Program-made: the position numbers and the translations under genes
The notes under the pieces: generated by a model
What the model was told of the DNA's origin: nothing
What the model saw: the letters and a program-made list of their open reading frames with translations, nothing else
The model's database searches: none
Assembly (NCBI GenBank): GCA_016218685.1
Contig: JACRDD010000004.1
Span: 1 to 64,000 of the forward strand
Source of the DNA: Desulfobacterales bacterium
Lineage (GTDB): Bacteria; Desulfobacterota; Desulfobacteria; Desulfobacterales; Desulfosarcinaceae
DNA: 64,000 bases
Direction: 5' to 3'
In this document: positions 1 to 8,860 of the stretch, piece by piece
Position numbering within the stretch: the stretch's first letter is position 1
Layout: each line of letters starts with the position of its first letter

Positions 1-372
1 CTGGCCCAGGACCGGGAAGAGTTCGAAGACCAGGTCGGGGATCTTCTTTTGCTTGTGCCGGCCGGTGGACAGGCCGATGCTCAAATTCTCTTGCACCGTG
101 AGCAACGGGAAGATCTGGCGGCCCTGGGGCACATAGCCCACACCCCGGGAGGCCCGGCGATCGGCGGCCTGGCGGGTGATCTCTTCTTCGGCCAGGCGGA
201 TGCGGCCCGAGCGGGTCGGCAGCAGTCCCATGATGCAGTTGAGCAGGGTCGTCTTGCCGACGCCGTTGCGGCCCATCAGGCAGGTGCAGCGGCCCTGGGG
301 CACCGCAAGGTCCACGTCCCACAGGGTGTGGCTTTCTCCGTAGTACTGGTTCAGTTTTTCAACGTGGAGCAT
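1..372 (-). CDS. urtE: Urea ABC transporter ATP-binding protein UrtE (3' part off the left edge)
   Basis: The N-terminal 124 codons of an ABC ATPase are visible. The Walker A motif GRNGVGKTT lies near residue 35, followed by the Q-loop region (GYVPQGRQIFPLL). The family pairs with UrtD to power import of urea through UrtB/UrtC at the inner membrane. The start is the ATG at 370-372, which lies inside the end of urtD (22-nt overlap) and suggests translational coupling. The order urtA-B-C-D-E supports UrtE rather than a LivF paralogue. The signature motif, Walker B and C-terminus are outside the window. Confidence 0.9.
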   Translation of the reverse strand, partial: MLHVEKLNQYYGESHTLWDVDLAVPQGRCTCLMGRNGVGKTTLLNCIMGLLPTRSGRIRLAEEEITRQAADRRASRGVGYVPQGRQIFPLLTVQENLSIGLSTGRHKQKKIPDLVFELFPVLGQ

Positions 373-1205
373 GGCTCGCCTCCAAGGTAGACTTCGACGA
401 CCCGGGGATCGTGCTGCACGTCGTCCATGCTGCCCTCGGCCAGCACGCGGCCCTGGTGCAGCACGGTGACCTTGCGGGCGATGGAACGCACGAACTCCAT
501 GTCGTGCTCGACCACCACCACGCTGCGCGGTCCGGCCAGGGAGACCAGCAGTTCGGCGGTGCGCTCGCTCTCCTGCTGGGTCATGCCGGCCACCGGCTCG
601 TCCACCAGCAGCAGTTTGGGGTTCTGCATGAGCAGCATGCCGATCTCCAGCCACTGTTTCTGGCCGTGGGAGAGGGCCCCGGCCCGGCGGTGGATCTGCG
701 CCTGCAAGCCCACCGTCTCCAGCACCGATTCGATGCGCTCGCGCTGGGCCGCGTTCAGGCGCGCCGTGAGCGTGGGCCACACCGCCTTGGGCCCGGCCAT
801 GGCCAGTTCCAAATTGTCTTGCACCGTGTGGTTTTCGAAAACCGTGGGTTTCTGGAACTTGCGCCCGATGCCCGCCCGGGCGATCTCGGGCTCGGTCATC
901 TTGAGCAGGTTGATCTGCTGCCCGAACCAGGCCGAACCGGCATCCGGCCGGGTTTTGCCGGTGATGATGTCCATGAGCGTGCTTTTGCCGGCGCCATTGG
1001 GGCCGATGATGCAGCGCAGTTCGCCGTCTTCGATGTAGAGATTCAAGTCGTCGATGGCCTTGAAACCGCCGAAGCTCACCGTGATCCCTTCCAGGTAGAG
1101 GATCACCCCGTGGGTCAGGTCCAGGTCGGGTGGCGTCTGTGGAACGAGAAAATCGAAGACCCGGTCCCGGGGCCAGAAGTTGCGGAATCTCTCCAGGGTG
1201 GTCAT
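351..1205 (-). CDS. urtD: Urea ABC transporter ATP-binding protein UrtD
   Basis: A 284-residue ABC ATPase, the second nucleotide-binding subunit of the urea importer. Walker A GPNGAGKST, the signature-like LSHGQKQWLEIGMLL, Walker B LLLVDEPVAGM and the switch histidine in VVVVEHDMEF are all present. About 35 residues precede the ABC core, as is usual for UrtD. The ATG at 1203-1205 overlaps the urtC stop in an ATGA arrangement. A longer frame upstream is a shadow of urtC, so this start was chosen. Confidence 0.95.
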   Translation of the reverse strand: MTTLERFRNFWPRDRVFDFLVPQTPPDLDLTHGVILYLEGITVSFGGFKAIDDLNLYIEDGELRCIIGPNGAGKSTLMDIITGKTRPDAGSAWFGQQINLLKMTEPEIARAGIGRKFQKPTVFENHTVQDNLELAMAGPKAVWPTLTARLNAAQRERIESVLETVGLQAQIHRRAGALSHGQKQWLEIGMLLMQNPKLLLVDEPVAGMTQQESERTAELLVSLAGPRSVVVVEHDMEFVRSIARKVTVLHQGRVLAEGSMDDVQHDPRVVEVYLGGEPCSTLKN

Positions 1206-2308
1206 GGCGTGCCCCCCTTTTTCCGAAACGGAACCATTTGAAGCAAGCCGGCCACCCCCTGGGGCAGAAAGAGTGTCACCAGCACGAAGAGCGCCCCCAG
1301 GCCGAAGAGCCAGGCATCCGGGAAGGCGGCGGTGAGATAGCTTTTGGCGTAGTTGATGATCAGCGCTCCCAGCACCGCGCCGTAGAGCGTGGCCCGGCCG
1401 CCCACCGCCACCCAGACGACGGCTTCGATGCTGGCCAGGGGCGCGAATTCGGTGGGGTTGATGATGCCCACCTGGGGCACATAAAGGGCGCCGGCGATGC
1501 CGGCCAGCACGGCCGAGAAGACGAAGACCCACAGCTTGGCGGCCTCCACGCGGTAGCCGATGAAGCGCGCGCGGTCCTCCTGGTCGCGGATGGCCGTGCA
1601 GAGCTTGCCCAGGCGCGAGCGGGTGATGAAACGGCAAGCCAGGTAGCCCAGGGCCAGGGCCGCGGCCGAGGCGGCGAAGAGCCCGGCCCGGGTGCCGTCC
1701 GCTTGCAGGGAGAAACCGAGGATCTCCTTGAAGTCGGTGAGGCCGTTGTTGCCGCCGAAGCCCAGGTCGTTGCGGAAAAAGGCCAGCATCAGGGCGTAGG
1801 TCAGGGCCTGGGTCATGATCGAGAGGTAGACCCCGGTGACCCGGGAGCGGAAGGCGAACCAGCCGAAGAGAAAGGCCAGCAGGCCCGGTACCGCCATGAC
1901 CATGAGCAGGGCGAAGATGAACCCGTCGAAGCCGTGCCAGAACCAGGGCAACTCCTTCCAGTTGAGAAACACCATGAAGTCGGGCAGCAGCGGATGGCCG
2001 TACACCCCGCGGCTGCCGATCTGGCGCATCAGGTACATGCCCATGGCGTATCCGCCCAGGGCGAAGAAGGCGCCGTGGCCCAGGGTCAGGATGCCCAGGT
2101 AGCCCCAGGCCATGTCCACGGCCATGGCCAGCAGGGCGTAGCAAAGGTATTTGCCCAGCAGGGTCACGGTGTAGGTGGAAAGGTGCAGGGGGTGCGCCTC
2201 GCCCAGCCCCAGGTTGAGCACGGGCACCAGCAGGCCGGCGGCCAGCAGGAGGCCCAGCAGCACGCCGCCGGCCCGATCTTCTTTATATAGATGGGTAAAG
2301 ATCGTCAT
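1202..2308 (-). CDS. urtC: Urea ABC transporter permease UrtC
   Basis: A 368-residue LivM-type permease with about ten hydrophobic segments. The conserved membrane-proximal stretches DMAWGYLGILTLGHGAFFALGG and IEAVVWVAVGGRATLYGA are typical of branched-chain amino acid/urea permeases. With UrtB it should form the membrane channel of the importer. The ATG is 4 nt after the urtB stop and the 3' end overlaps urtD by 4 nt, so this is a tightly coupled operon. Confidence 0.95.
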   Translation of the reverse strand: MTIFTHLYKEDRAGGVLLGLLLAAGLLVPVLNLGLGEAHPLHLSTYTVTLLGKYLCYALLAMAVDMAWGYLGILTLGHGAFFALGGYAMGMYLMRQIGSRGVYGHPLLPDFMVFLNWKELPWFWHGFDGFIFALLMVMAVPGLLAFLFGWFAFRSRVTGVYLSIMTQALTYALMLAFFRNDLGFGGNNGLTDFKEILGFSLQADGTRAGLFAASAAALALGYLACRFITRSRLGKLCTAIRDQEDRARFIGYRVEAAKLWVFVFSAVLAGIAGALYVPQVGIINPTEFAPLASIEAVVWVAVGGRATLYGAVLGALIINYAKSYLTAAFPDAWLFGLGALFVLVTLFLPQGVAGLLQMVPFRKKGGTP

Positions 2309-2312
2309 GGCA

Positions 2313-3959
2313 TCACCCGGCGGCCGCCCGGCCCTTCTGGGGGAAGAGTCCCTGGGGCCGCTTCTGAATAAAGAGAACGATGAAGACCAGGACCAGGATC
2401 TTGGCCATCACCGCGCCGGTCCAGGGCTCCAGGAACTTGTTGGTCACGCCCAGGGTCAGGCCGCCCAGCAGCGTGCCCCACAGGTTGCCCACGCCGCCGA
2501 AGACCACCACCATGAACGAATCGACGATATAGGCCTGGCCCAGATTGGGCCCCACATTGGTCAACTGGGAGAGGGCCACGCCCGCGATGCCGGCGATGCC
2601 CGAGCCCAGGCCGAAGGTGAGGGCATCCACCCGGGCCGCCCGCACGCCCATGGCCCGCGCCATGGCCCGGTTCTGGGCCACGGCCCGCACCTGCAACCCG
2701 ATGGAACTTTTCTTGAGCAGCAGGGCCAGGCCGGCGAAGACCAGCAAGGAAAAGAGCAGGATCACCACCCGGTTGGTGGTCAGCGACAACACGGCGTTGA
2801 GTTGAATGGCGCCGCTCATCCAGGCCGGCGTGGCCACGCTGCGGTTCAGGGGCGAGAAGATGGAGCGCACCGCCTGCTGCAAAATCAGGCTGACCCCGAA
2901 GGTGGCCAGCAGGGTTTCCAGGGGCCGGCCATAGAGAAAGCGGATAATGGTGCGTTCGATGGCCATGCCCACCAGGCCGGCCACCACGAAGGCCGTGGGG
3001 ATCGAGAGCACCAGCGCGGTGCCGATGGCATCGGGCAGCAATTGTTGCAAGACAAAGGCGGTGTAGGCCCCCAGCATGATCAGCTCGCCGTGGGCCATGT
3101 TGATCACCCCGATCACGCCGAAGGTGATGGCCAGGCCGATGGCCGCCAGCACCAGCACCGAACCCAGGCTCAGGCCGAAGAAGAAGGTCTCGAAGAAGTC
3201 GAGCCAGGCCAGGCGCGCATCGATGCCTTCCAGCGCCCTTTGGGCCGCCTTGCGGATCGGGGCCTCGGGTTCGCCCGCCAATAGACGGGCGAGTTCGTTG
3301 CGCACGGTCGGATGCAGATGGCCGGCGAGTTGCGCCACCGCCGCCCGGCGTTCGGCGGGGCCGGCGGACCCGTCCCGCAGCACGGTCAGGGCGAGGGCGG
3401 CGCGCAGGGCTGCCTGGACCGCGGGATCGGTTTCGCTCTGAAGATATCCGGCCCACTGGGCTCTGGATTCCGGCGTGACCGTCGCGAGCATTTTGTTCAC
3501 GGCCTCTGCGCGCACGCCGGCATCGGCGTTGGACAGCCGCAGCCGGGCCAGGGCGGACTCCAATTGACCGCGCAGGCTGTTGTTGATGGCGATCTTCTTC
3601 AGCTTGCGCTTGGCGACCGTACCCAAATCCGCATCGCCCAGGATGGCGCGCGCGGCAAATCCATCGCCTTCCGGGCGGGCCTGGACCAGGGTGCGGTTCT
3701 CTTTGAGGTAGAAGAGTTCGCCGGCCAGCATGGTCTCCAGGATGCTTTCGGCGCGCGGGTCGGAGCTTTCGGCCAGCATATCGACGCCGGCCGCCTTGCG
3801 CCCGAAATCCTCTTCCAGCAGCAGGGTCATGCCCTCCTCGAAGCCGGTGCCGGGCGCCGATCGGGCCAGGCCGGCCGCGTACGGCGATAGAACCAGCAGA
3901 ACGGCTGCGATGGTCGCGAGAAGCAGATGTCGCCGGTATGAATCGGATCGCATGGGCAT
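2313..3959 (-). CDS. urtB: Urea ABC transporter permease UrtB with HEAT-like N-terminal region
   Basis: 548 residues. The C-terminal ~300 residues form a LivH-type permease (LGSVLVLAAIGLAITFGVIG, INMAHGELIMLGAY, VVFGGVGNLWGTLLGG). The N-terminal ~230 residues begin with a signal-like hydrophobic segment and continue as alanine-rich helical repeats resembling HEAT repeats, as in long-form UrtB proteins. The start at 3959 (MPMRSD) follows an AAGGAA Shine-Dalgarno; an ATG at 3953 is an alternative. The longer upstream frame, which would start near 4094, runs into urtA and was rejected. Confidence 0.93.
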   Translation of the reverse strand: MPMRSDSYRRHLLLATIAAVLLVLSPYAAGLARSAPGTGFEEGMTLLLEEDFGRKAAGVDMLAESSDPRAESILETMLAGELFYLKENRTLVQARPEGDGFAARAILGDADLGTVAKRKLKKIAINNSLRGQLESALARLRLSNADAGVRAEAVNKMLATVTPESRAQWAGYLQSETDPAVQAALRAALALTVLRDGSAGPAERRAAVAQLAGHLHPTVRNELARLLAGEPEAPIRKAAQRALEGIDARLAWLDFFETFFFGLSLGSVLVLAAIGLAITFGVIGVINMAHGELIMLGAYTAFVLQQLLPDAIGTALVLSIPTAFVVAGLVGMAIERTIIRFLYGRPLETLLATFGVSLILQQAVRSIFSPLNRSVATPAWMSGAIQLNAVLSLTTNRVVILLFSLLVFAGLALLLKKSSIGLQVRAVAQNRAMARAMGVRAARVDALTFGLGSGIAGIAGVALSQLTNVGPNLGQAYIVDSFMVVVFGGVGNLWGTLLGGLTLGVTNKFLEPWTGAVMAKILVLVFIVLFIQKRPQGLFPQKGRAAAG

Positions 3960-4027
3960 GGGGACGCATCGTTCCTTGTATGGGGTCGGGCGGGGGATGC
4001 GCCCGCCCGACCTTGCATTTTCGTTAT

Positions 4028-5311
4028 TTACTTCTTTGCCGAGCACTTGCCCGTCTTGACGTTGAAGTTGCCGCAGGCCAGGGGCGCCCGCCAATCGGAG
4101 ATCAGATCCTTGGAGCCGTCCAAATAGTCAGACCATTCGTCGCCCACCACCAGGCCCTTGGTCTGCCAGACCGTCTGGAACTGGCCGTCGGCCTGGATCT
4201 CGCCGATGAGCACCGGCTTGGTGATGTGATGGTTGGGCATCATGGCCGAATAGCCGCCGGAGAGATTGGGCACGGCGATGCCGATGATGGCCTCCTGCAC
4301 GGCCGTCGCGTCGGTGGTGCCGGCCTTCTCCACGGCCTTGACCCACATGTTGAAACCGATGTAGTGCGCCTCCATGGGGTCGTTGGTCACCCGTTTTTCG
4401 TTCTTGATGAACTTGTGCCAGGTTTCGATGAAGGTTTCGTTGGTCTCGTTATCCACGCTCATGAAGTAGTTCCAGGCCGCCAGGTGGCCCACCAGGGGCT
4501 TGGTGTCGATGCCCGAAAGTTCTTCTTCGCCCACGGAAAAGGCCACCACCGGAATGACGTCGGCCGTGACGCCCTGGTTGCCCAGCTCTTTATAAAAAGG
4601 CACGTTGGCATCGCCGTTGATGGTGGAGACCACGGCCGTCTTCTTGCCGGCCGCGCCGAATTTCTTGATTTCGGAGACGATGGACTGCCAGTCGGAGTGC
4701 CCGAAGGGGGTGTAGTTGATCATGATGTCGCCGGCCGCCACGCCCTTGCTTTTCAGGTAGGCTTCCAGAATCTTGTTGGTCGTGCGCGGGTAGACATAGT
4801 CGGTGCCGGCCAGGACCCAGCGCTTGACCCCCAGGCCCATCAAGTAGTCTACCGCGGGAATGGCCTGCTGATTGGGCGCGGCGCCGGTGTAAAAGACATT
4901 TTTGGAAGACTCCTCGCCTTCATACTGTACCGGGTAGAAGAGCAGGCTGTTCAACTCTTCGAAGACCGGCAGCACCGATTTGCGCGAGACCGAAGTCCAG
5001 CAGCCGAAGACCGCCGTCACTTTTTGCTTTTCGATCAATTCGCGGGCCTTTTCGGCGAAGAGCGGCCAGTTGGAGGCCGGATCGACCACCACCGCTTCGA
5101 GCTTCTTACCCAGCAGGCCGCCCTTTTTGTTCTGCTCCTCGACGAGCATGAGCATGGTGTCCTTGAGCGTCGTCTCGCTGATGGCCATAGTGCCCGACAG
5201 GGAGTGCAGTACTCCCACCTTGATGGTATCTGCCGCCAGGGCGCTTCCGGAGGCGATCGACCCGGCCAGCAGAACGAGCAGAGCGACGAAATGGCGTTGA
5301 CGTAGTTTCAT
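4028..5311 (-). CDS. urtA: Urea ABC transporter substrate-binding protein UrtA
   Basis: 427 residues with a clear signal peptide (KLRQRHFVALLVLLAGSIAS, cleavage near ALA-AD). The mature start IKVGVLHSLSGTMAISE is typical of urea/short-chain amide periplasmic binding proteins, and GEEELSGIDTKPLVGHLAAW is a further UrtA-type region. It delivers substrate to UrtBC. It is the first gene of the operon and has a GGAG-type Shine-Dalgarno. No urease genes lie in the window, so nitrogen release from urea must be encoded elsewhere or by another route. Confidence 0.96.
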   Translation of the reverse strand: MKLRQRHFVALLVLLAGSIASGSALAADTIKVGVLHSLSGTMAISETTLKDTMLMLVEEQNKKGGLLGKKLEAVVVDPASNWPLFAEKARELIEKQKVTAVFGCWTSVSRKSVLPVFEELNSLLFYPVQYEGEESSKNVFYTGAAPNQQAIPAVDYLMGLGVKRWVLAGTDYVYPRTTNKILEAYLKSKGVAAGDIMINYTPFGHSDWQSIVSEIKKFGAAGKKTAVVSTINGDANVPFYKELGNQGVTADVIPVVAFSVGEEELSGIDTKPLVGHLAAWNYFMSVDNETNETFIETWHKFIKNEKRVTNDPMEAHYIGFNMWVKAVEKAGTTDATAVQEAIIGIAVPNLSGGYSAMMPNHHITKPVLIGEIQADGQFQTVWQTKGLVVGDEWSDYLDGSKDLISDWRAPLACGNFNVKTGKCSAKK

Positions 5312-5692
5312 TTTTGACTCCTTTTCAACGAAGCAGGTTAAAAGTGAAATGGGGGCGGTTCCCGAATCCTTCGGCGGTCAAGCCCAATTTGTCTTCCTGT
5401 ATCGCATTTAGCATGCCATGGGGCGGGTGGTATGGAGTTGTGCTGATAGTAAGTATATGTAATACCATCGAATAAAAACTATCATCAGGGGAAAAAGCCC
5501 TTTCCAAGACTTTGTAAGGCTTATTCAATTGTTTTATAAGACGACAAAAGTGTCCATAAAAAAGCTATAAATGACAAATATGAATAACAGGGTCGCCGCG
5601 CCAGTATATTATTGCGTGACCAGTGGTTGACGGCCCATGGTCGGATCAGTTAAAAAGCGGGCCAGCGATTCCTCTCTAAGCAAGGAGCCCCC
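5312..5692. other. AT-rich divergent intergenic region between urtA and aroE
   Basis: About 380 nt without a credible gene. It is clearly more AT-rich than its neighbours, as expected for a promoter region between divergent units. It holds the sigma-54-like site for urtA near 5411 and the aroE Shine-Dalgarno (AAGGAG, about 5681-5686). A 67-codon minus-strand frame inside it has no recognisable features. Confidence 0.6.
5404..5418 (-). promoter_or_regulatory. Candidate sigma-54 promoter for urtA
   Basis: On the minus strand the sequence reads TGGCATGCTAAATGC, with GG and GC separated by exactly 10 nt as in -24/-12 promoters (consensus TGGCACG-N4-TTGC). It would start transcription about 80 nt upstream of urtA. 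Nitrogen-responsive sigma-54 control of urea uptake would make physiological sense. No convincing NtrC site was found. Confidence 0.5.
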
Positions 5693-6562
5693 ATGAAACC
5701 ATCACGAACCATCGGCTGCGGCACGCAGTTCTGCACGGTCATCGGCAACCCCATCGCCCACAGCCTTTCACCGGCCATCCACAACGCGGCCTACGAGGCA
5801 TTGGGCCTGGATTTCGTCTATGTGGCCAATCGGGTGGAGGATGTGAAGAGCGCCCTGGCCGGCATGCGCGCCCTGGGTAACTTCCGGGGCATGAGCATCA
5901 CCATCCCCCACAAGATCGAAGCCATGCAGTATGTGGACGAGATCCGGGAGGTGGATCGGGCCATCGGTTCGATCAACACGGTGGTGCACGAGGGAGATCG
6001 CCTCATCGGGCTGGGCACCGACGGCCCCGGGGCCTTGAAGGCGCTGATCGATGCCGGCGTGGACCTTACGGGCAAACAGGTGCTGATGCTGGGCGCCGGC
6101 GGCGCGGCCCGGGCCATTGCCTTCACCATGGCCCGGGAGGCGACGCTCTCCGGGCTGACACTCCTGGACATCAATGAACCCCTGATGCAGGGTCTGCGGG
6201 CCGACTTGACCCAGGGCACACCCCTGGCCGCAACGGCTGCATTGCTCAATGCTAAATCCCTGGCCGAGGCCATGGCCCGGGCCGACGTGATCGTCCACTG
6301 CACCTCGGTGGGCATGCATCCCAAGCAGGGGGTGTCGCTGATTCCCGCCGATCTCTTCCGGCCCGGCCAGGTGGTCTTCGACATCGTCTATACGCCTCTG
6401 GAAACCCGGCTGCTGGCCGATGCCCGGGCGCGGGGGCTGCAAACGGTGTCGGGGGTGGAGATGTTCGTCAACCAGGCGGTGCTGCAGTTCGAACAGTTCA
6501 CCGGCCACGCGGCCCCCGTGGCCGTGATGCGCCAGGTGGTGATGGAGCATTTGCGATCATGA
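5693..6562 (+). CDS. aroE: Shikimate dehydrogenase (NADP+)
   Basis: 289 residues. It reduces 3-dehydroshikimate to shikimate in aromatic amino acid synthesis. The substrate-binding motif NPIAHSLSPAIHN is at residues ~18-31, the catalytic lysine lies in SITIPHK, the conserved NTV segment follows (SINTVV), and the NADP-binding glycine motif GAGGAARA is near residue 138. The start follows a good AAGGAG site. The end overlaps aroK by 4 nt (ATGA), so the two shikimate-pathway genes are coupled. Confidence 0.95.
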   Translation: MKPSRTIGCGTQFCTVIGNPIAHSLSPAIHNAAYEALGLDFVYVANRVEDVKSALAGMRALGNFRGMSITIPHKIEAMQYVDEIREVDRAIGSINTVVHEGDRLIGLGTDGPGALKALIDAGVDLTGKQVLMLGAGGAARAIAFTMAREATLSGLTLLDINEPLMQGLRADLTQGTPLAATAALLNAKSLAEAMARADVIVHCTSVGMHPKQGVSLIPADLFRPGQVVFDIVYTPLETRLLADARARGLQTVSGVEMFVNQAVLQFEQFTGHAAPVAVMRQVVMEHLRS

Positions 6563-7074
6563 ACATCGTTTTGATCGGATACCGGGGTACGGGCAAGAGT
6601 CACGTGGGGCGACTGGTCGGCAAGCGCCTCAAGATGGGGTGCATTTCCATGGATGGCCGGATCGTGGAGAAAGCCGGCATCGCCATTCCCGAAATCGTCC
6701 AGCGCTACGGCTGGCCCGGGTTTCGCGACCTGGAGAGCGAGGTTGCCCGAGAACTGGCCGGCCGGGATAACCTGGTAATCGATACCGGCGGCGGGGTCAT
6801 CGAGCGGCCGGAGAATATCGAAGTGCTGGGCGCCAATGGCCTGGTCGTCTGGCTCAAGGCGTCGGTGGCGGCCATCGTGGCCCGCATCCAGGGGGGCACC
6901 GAGCGGCCGGCCCTCACGGCCGGCAAGAGCTTCACCGACGAGGTGGCCGAAGTGCTGGCGCGTCGGACCCCGATGTATCAGGAGGCCGCAACCTTTGAAA
7001 TCGACACCGACGCCTGCGGCGTCCAAGAGGTGGCCGACCAGGTGGTGGCTTTGTGGCACGCCCGGGGCCGCTAG
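6559..7074 (+). CDS. aroK: Shikimate kinase
   Basis: 171 residues. The P-loop GYRGTGKS lies near residues 7-14. The substrate-binding motif GFRDLESEV corresponds to the family's FRxxE, and DTGGGVIERPENIEVL carries the GGG motif. It phosphorylates shikimate with ATP. The usual DxD near residue 32 appears as SMDGRI, so only the second aspartate is kept. It is translationally coupled to aroE by an ATGA overlap and is convergent with the next gene, 4 nt apart. Confidence 0.93.
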   Translation: MNIVLIGYRGTGKSHVGRLVGKRLKMGCISMDGRIVEKAGIAIPEIVQRYGWPGFRDLESEVARELAGRDNLVIDTGGGVIERPENIEVLGANGLVVWLKASVAAIVARIQGGTERPALTAGKSFTDEVAEVLARRTPMYQEAATFEIDTDACGVQEVADQVVALWHARGR

Positions 7075-7078
7075 GGCG

Positions 7079-7603
7079 CTATCCTTCCAGTTCCACCTGA
7101 AGCGTTTCCAGAATCCGGGAGACCATGCCGTAGTAGCCGATGGTTGTGCTCAACTCGACGAGCTGCTGATCGGAGAGAAACGTTTTCACCTTGGCGAAGG
7201 TTTCATCGGTGACCCGGATCTTCTCGGCCATTTCGTCGGTGTATTGAAGCACGGCGCGCTCTTGGTCGTTGAAAAGGGGCGATCCTTTCCATGCGGGCAA
7301 TGCTTCAATTTGCTCGGCGGTGACCCCCACGCGCCGGGCGATGGGTACGTGTTGGGTGAACTCGTAGCCGGCTTTGGCCAGATCGCCGACCCGCAGGATG
7401 GCCAGTTCGCGCAGGCGCGGGTTCAGGCTGCTCTTCGTCAGGATGGTATTGCCCAGCTTGAGGAAGGCACGGCCGACTTCGGGGCTGTTGGCCATGACCT
7501 TGAAGAGGTTGAGAATCTTGCCGCCGCGCTCTTCCATTTTCTGAAATAGCTCTTGCAGCTCGGGGCTGGTCTGCTCCTTATTCAGTATTGCTACTCTGGC
7601 CAT
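7079..7603 (-). CDS. Carboxymuconolactone decarboxylase (CMD/AhpD-like) family protein
   Basis: 174 residues. The helical CMD fold is indicated by the motif RLRELAILRVGDLAKAGYEF followed by TQHVPIARRVGVT, which matches the family's ReLailrv...yEw..H pattern. The CxxC of AhpD is absent (the aligned segment is YEFTQH), so a peroxidase role is unlikely. Members of this subgroup are usually uncharacterised, or act on lactones or aromatic side chains. It follows an SDR gene 30 nt upstream on the same strand, so the two are probably co-transcribed. The substrate is unknown. Confidence 0.8.
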   Translation of the reverse strand: MARVAILNKEQTSPELQELFQKMEERGGKILNLFKVMANSPEVGRAFLKLGNTILTKSSLNPRLRELAILRVGDLAKAGYEFTQHVPIARRVGVTAEQIEALPAWKGSPLFNDQERAVLQYTDEMAEKIRVTDETFAKVKTFLSDQQLVELSTTIGYYGMVSRILETLQVELEG

Positions 7604-7633
7604 TTTTTACTCCCTACCACCGTGCTAATTTTC

Positions 7634-8434
7634 TTATCCAATACGTGCGCTTTGGCCGCCGTCGATGGGCAGCATGACGGAAGTAATGAACTTGGCTTCG
7701 TCGGAGGCCAGGAAGAGGGCGCCGTAGGCCGTGTCCCAGCCGTCACCCATGCCGCCTTTGAGCGGCACGGCTTTGCTGCGGCGCTTGATCAACTCTTCTT
7801 TATCGATCTTCATGGCCTTGGAGATGCCTTCGATGGCCATGGGGGTGTTCATCAGGCCGGGCATGATGCAGTTGGCGCGGATGCCCTTGGCGGCGTACTG
7901 CATGGCGATGGTGTGGGTGAGGGCGTTCACGCCGGCCTTGGAGGTTTTGTAGGCCAGCATGGGCGTGGCGCAGACGGCGGCGATGGAAGAGATATTGACG
8001 ATGGCCCCGGTTTCGCGCGCTTCCATGAAGGGCAGCACGTATTTGCAGGTCAGGAACATGCCCCGCAGGTTGATGTTGAAGACCCGGTCCCAGGTCTCTT
8101 CGGTCACCTGCACGGGTGTGCCATCCCGTCCGCCGGTGCCTACGTTGTTGACCAGGATGTCGATCTGGCCGTAGCGTTCGGCGCAGGCGGCGGCCATCTT
8201 CTGGCAATCCTCCGCGATGGTGACGTCGGCCTGGAAGGCAAAGGCCGTCCCGCCATCTTTGGCGATCATGGCCTGGGTCTCCTGAGCCGACTCCAGGTTG
8301 CGGTCCACCAGCATTACCCGGGCGCCTTCCCGGGCAAACAGGATCGATATGGCCCGGCCATTGCCGACGGTATCGCCGGGCGTCTGGCCGGCCCCGGTGA
8401 CGATGGCCACTTTTCCTTCCAATCGTTTTGCCAT
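7634..8434 (-). CDS. Short-chain dehydrogenase/reductase (SDR) family oxidoreductase
   Basis: 266 residues from the ATG at 8432-8434, which has a strong GAGGAGAAG Shine-Dalgarno; the longer upstream frame lacks one. The cofactor motif is the variant TGAGQTPGDTVGNGRAIS. The structural NNVG motif, the catalytic serine (VNISS) and the YxxxK motif (YKTSK) are present, so it should be an active NAD(P)-dependent reductase/dehydrogenase. The C-terminus contains the usual IDGGQSA. The extended glycine loop resembles SDRs acting on CoA-thioester or cyclic alcohol substrates, but the substrate cannot be read from the sequence. Confidence 0.88.
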   Translation of the reverse strand: MAKRLEGKVAIVTGAGQTPGDTVGNGRAISILFAREGARVMLVDRNLESAQETQAMIAKDGGTAFAFQADVTIAEDCQKMAAACAERYGQIDILVNNVGTGGRDGTPVQVTEETWDRVFNINLRGMFLTCKYVLPFMEARETGAIVNISSIAAVCATPMLAYKTSKAGVNALTHTIAMQYAAKGIRANCIMPGLMNTPMAIEGISKAMKIDKEELIKRRSKAVPLKGGMGDGWDTAYGALFLASDEAKFITSVMLPIDGGQSARIG

Positions 8435-8860
8435 GCCTGCTTCTCCTCGCCGCTGCGTCATGTGATTTGAATTATGGGTAAGTCTAAAGGGGTGTGATCG
8501 AACATCTGTCGAGATTGTCATACAAATGGACAAGCCGCCTGTCAATCGCGATTCCGGTCAGCGAGCACCACGGTGACCCTTCACAGCCCGTTCGGGCCAT
8601 GCCCCGGCGCACAATTGGCAATGCATTTTAGTGCCGCTTGGGCGCAGCGCAGGAAAAGCGGCCTGGACTGTCTGAGCGTAGCGAGTTTCCAGGCCGCCCG
8701 GAGCGCGCCCATAGCGGCACTTGAATGTGTTGCCAGTGCGCCGGGGCGTGGCCCGAACGGGCTGTGTGCTCAGTAATTGCAGCCACCGTATCAAGGGGGT
8801 TGTCCATGCTCACGAAAGAGTATATTGCATAAAAGCAAGGTCCATTCAAAGGAGTCGCGC
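8435..8860. other. Non-coding divergent region dominated by a large palindrome
   Basis: No credible gene lies in these ~425 nt. Frames on both strands between 8558 and 8933 are products of the palindrome's symmetry and differ from real genes in amino-acid make-up. Features seen: the SDR upstream region, the 185-bp inverted repeat at 8582-8766, and the AAAGGAG Shine-Dalgarno of the next gene near 8848. Confidence 0.7.
8582..8766. repeat. 185-bp imperfect palindrome (long stem-loop, MITE- or REP-like)
   Basis: The left arm starts CACAGCCCGTTCGGGCC and the right arm ends with its reverse complement GGCCCGAACGGGCTGTG. Pairing continues inward with small mismatches (CGCCCCGG, GTGCCGCT, GGGCGC). 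The centre is a perfect inner stem, GGCCTGG/CCAGGCC, around an AGCGTAGCGAG-type loop. Nearly the whole length could fold into one rod. No open reading frame, transposase or clear target-site duplication accompanies it. It is either a dispersed non-autonomous element or a strong bidirectional structure between divergent genes. Confidence 0.8.

Noticed and set aside
5325..5528. A 67-codon minus-strand frame upstream of urtA
   Set aside because: It covers the AT-rich promoter region and the sigma-54-like site, has no motif, and no proper ribosome site.
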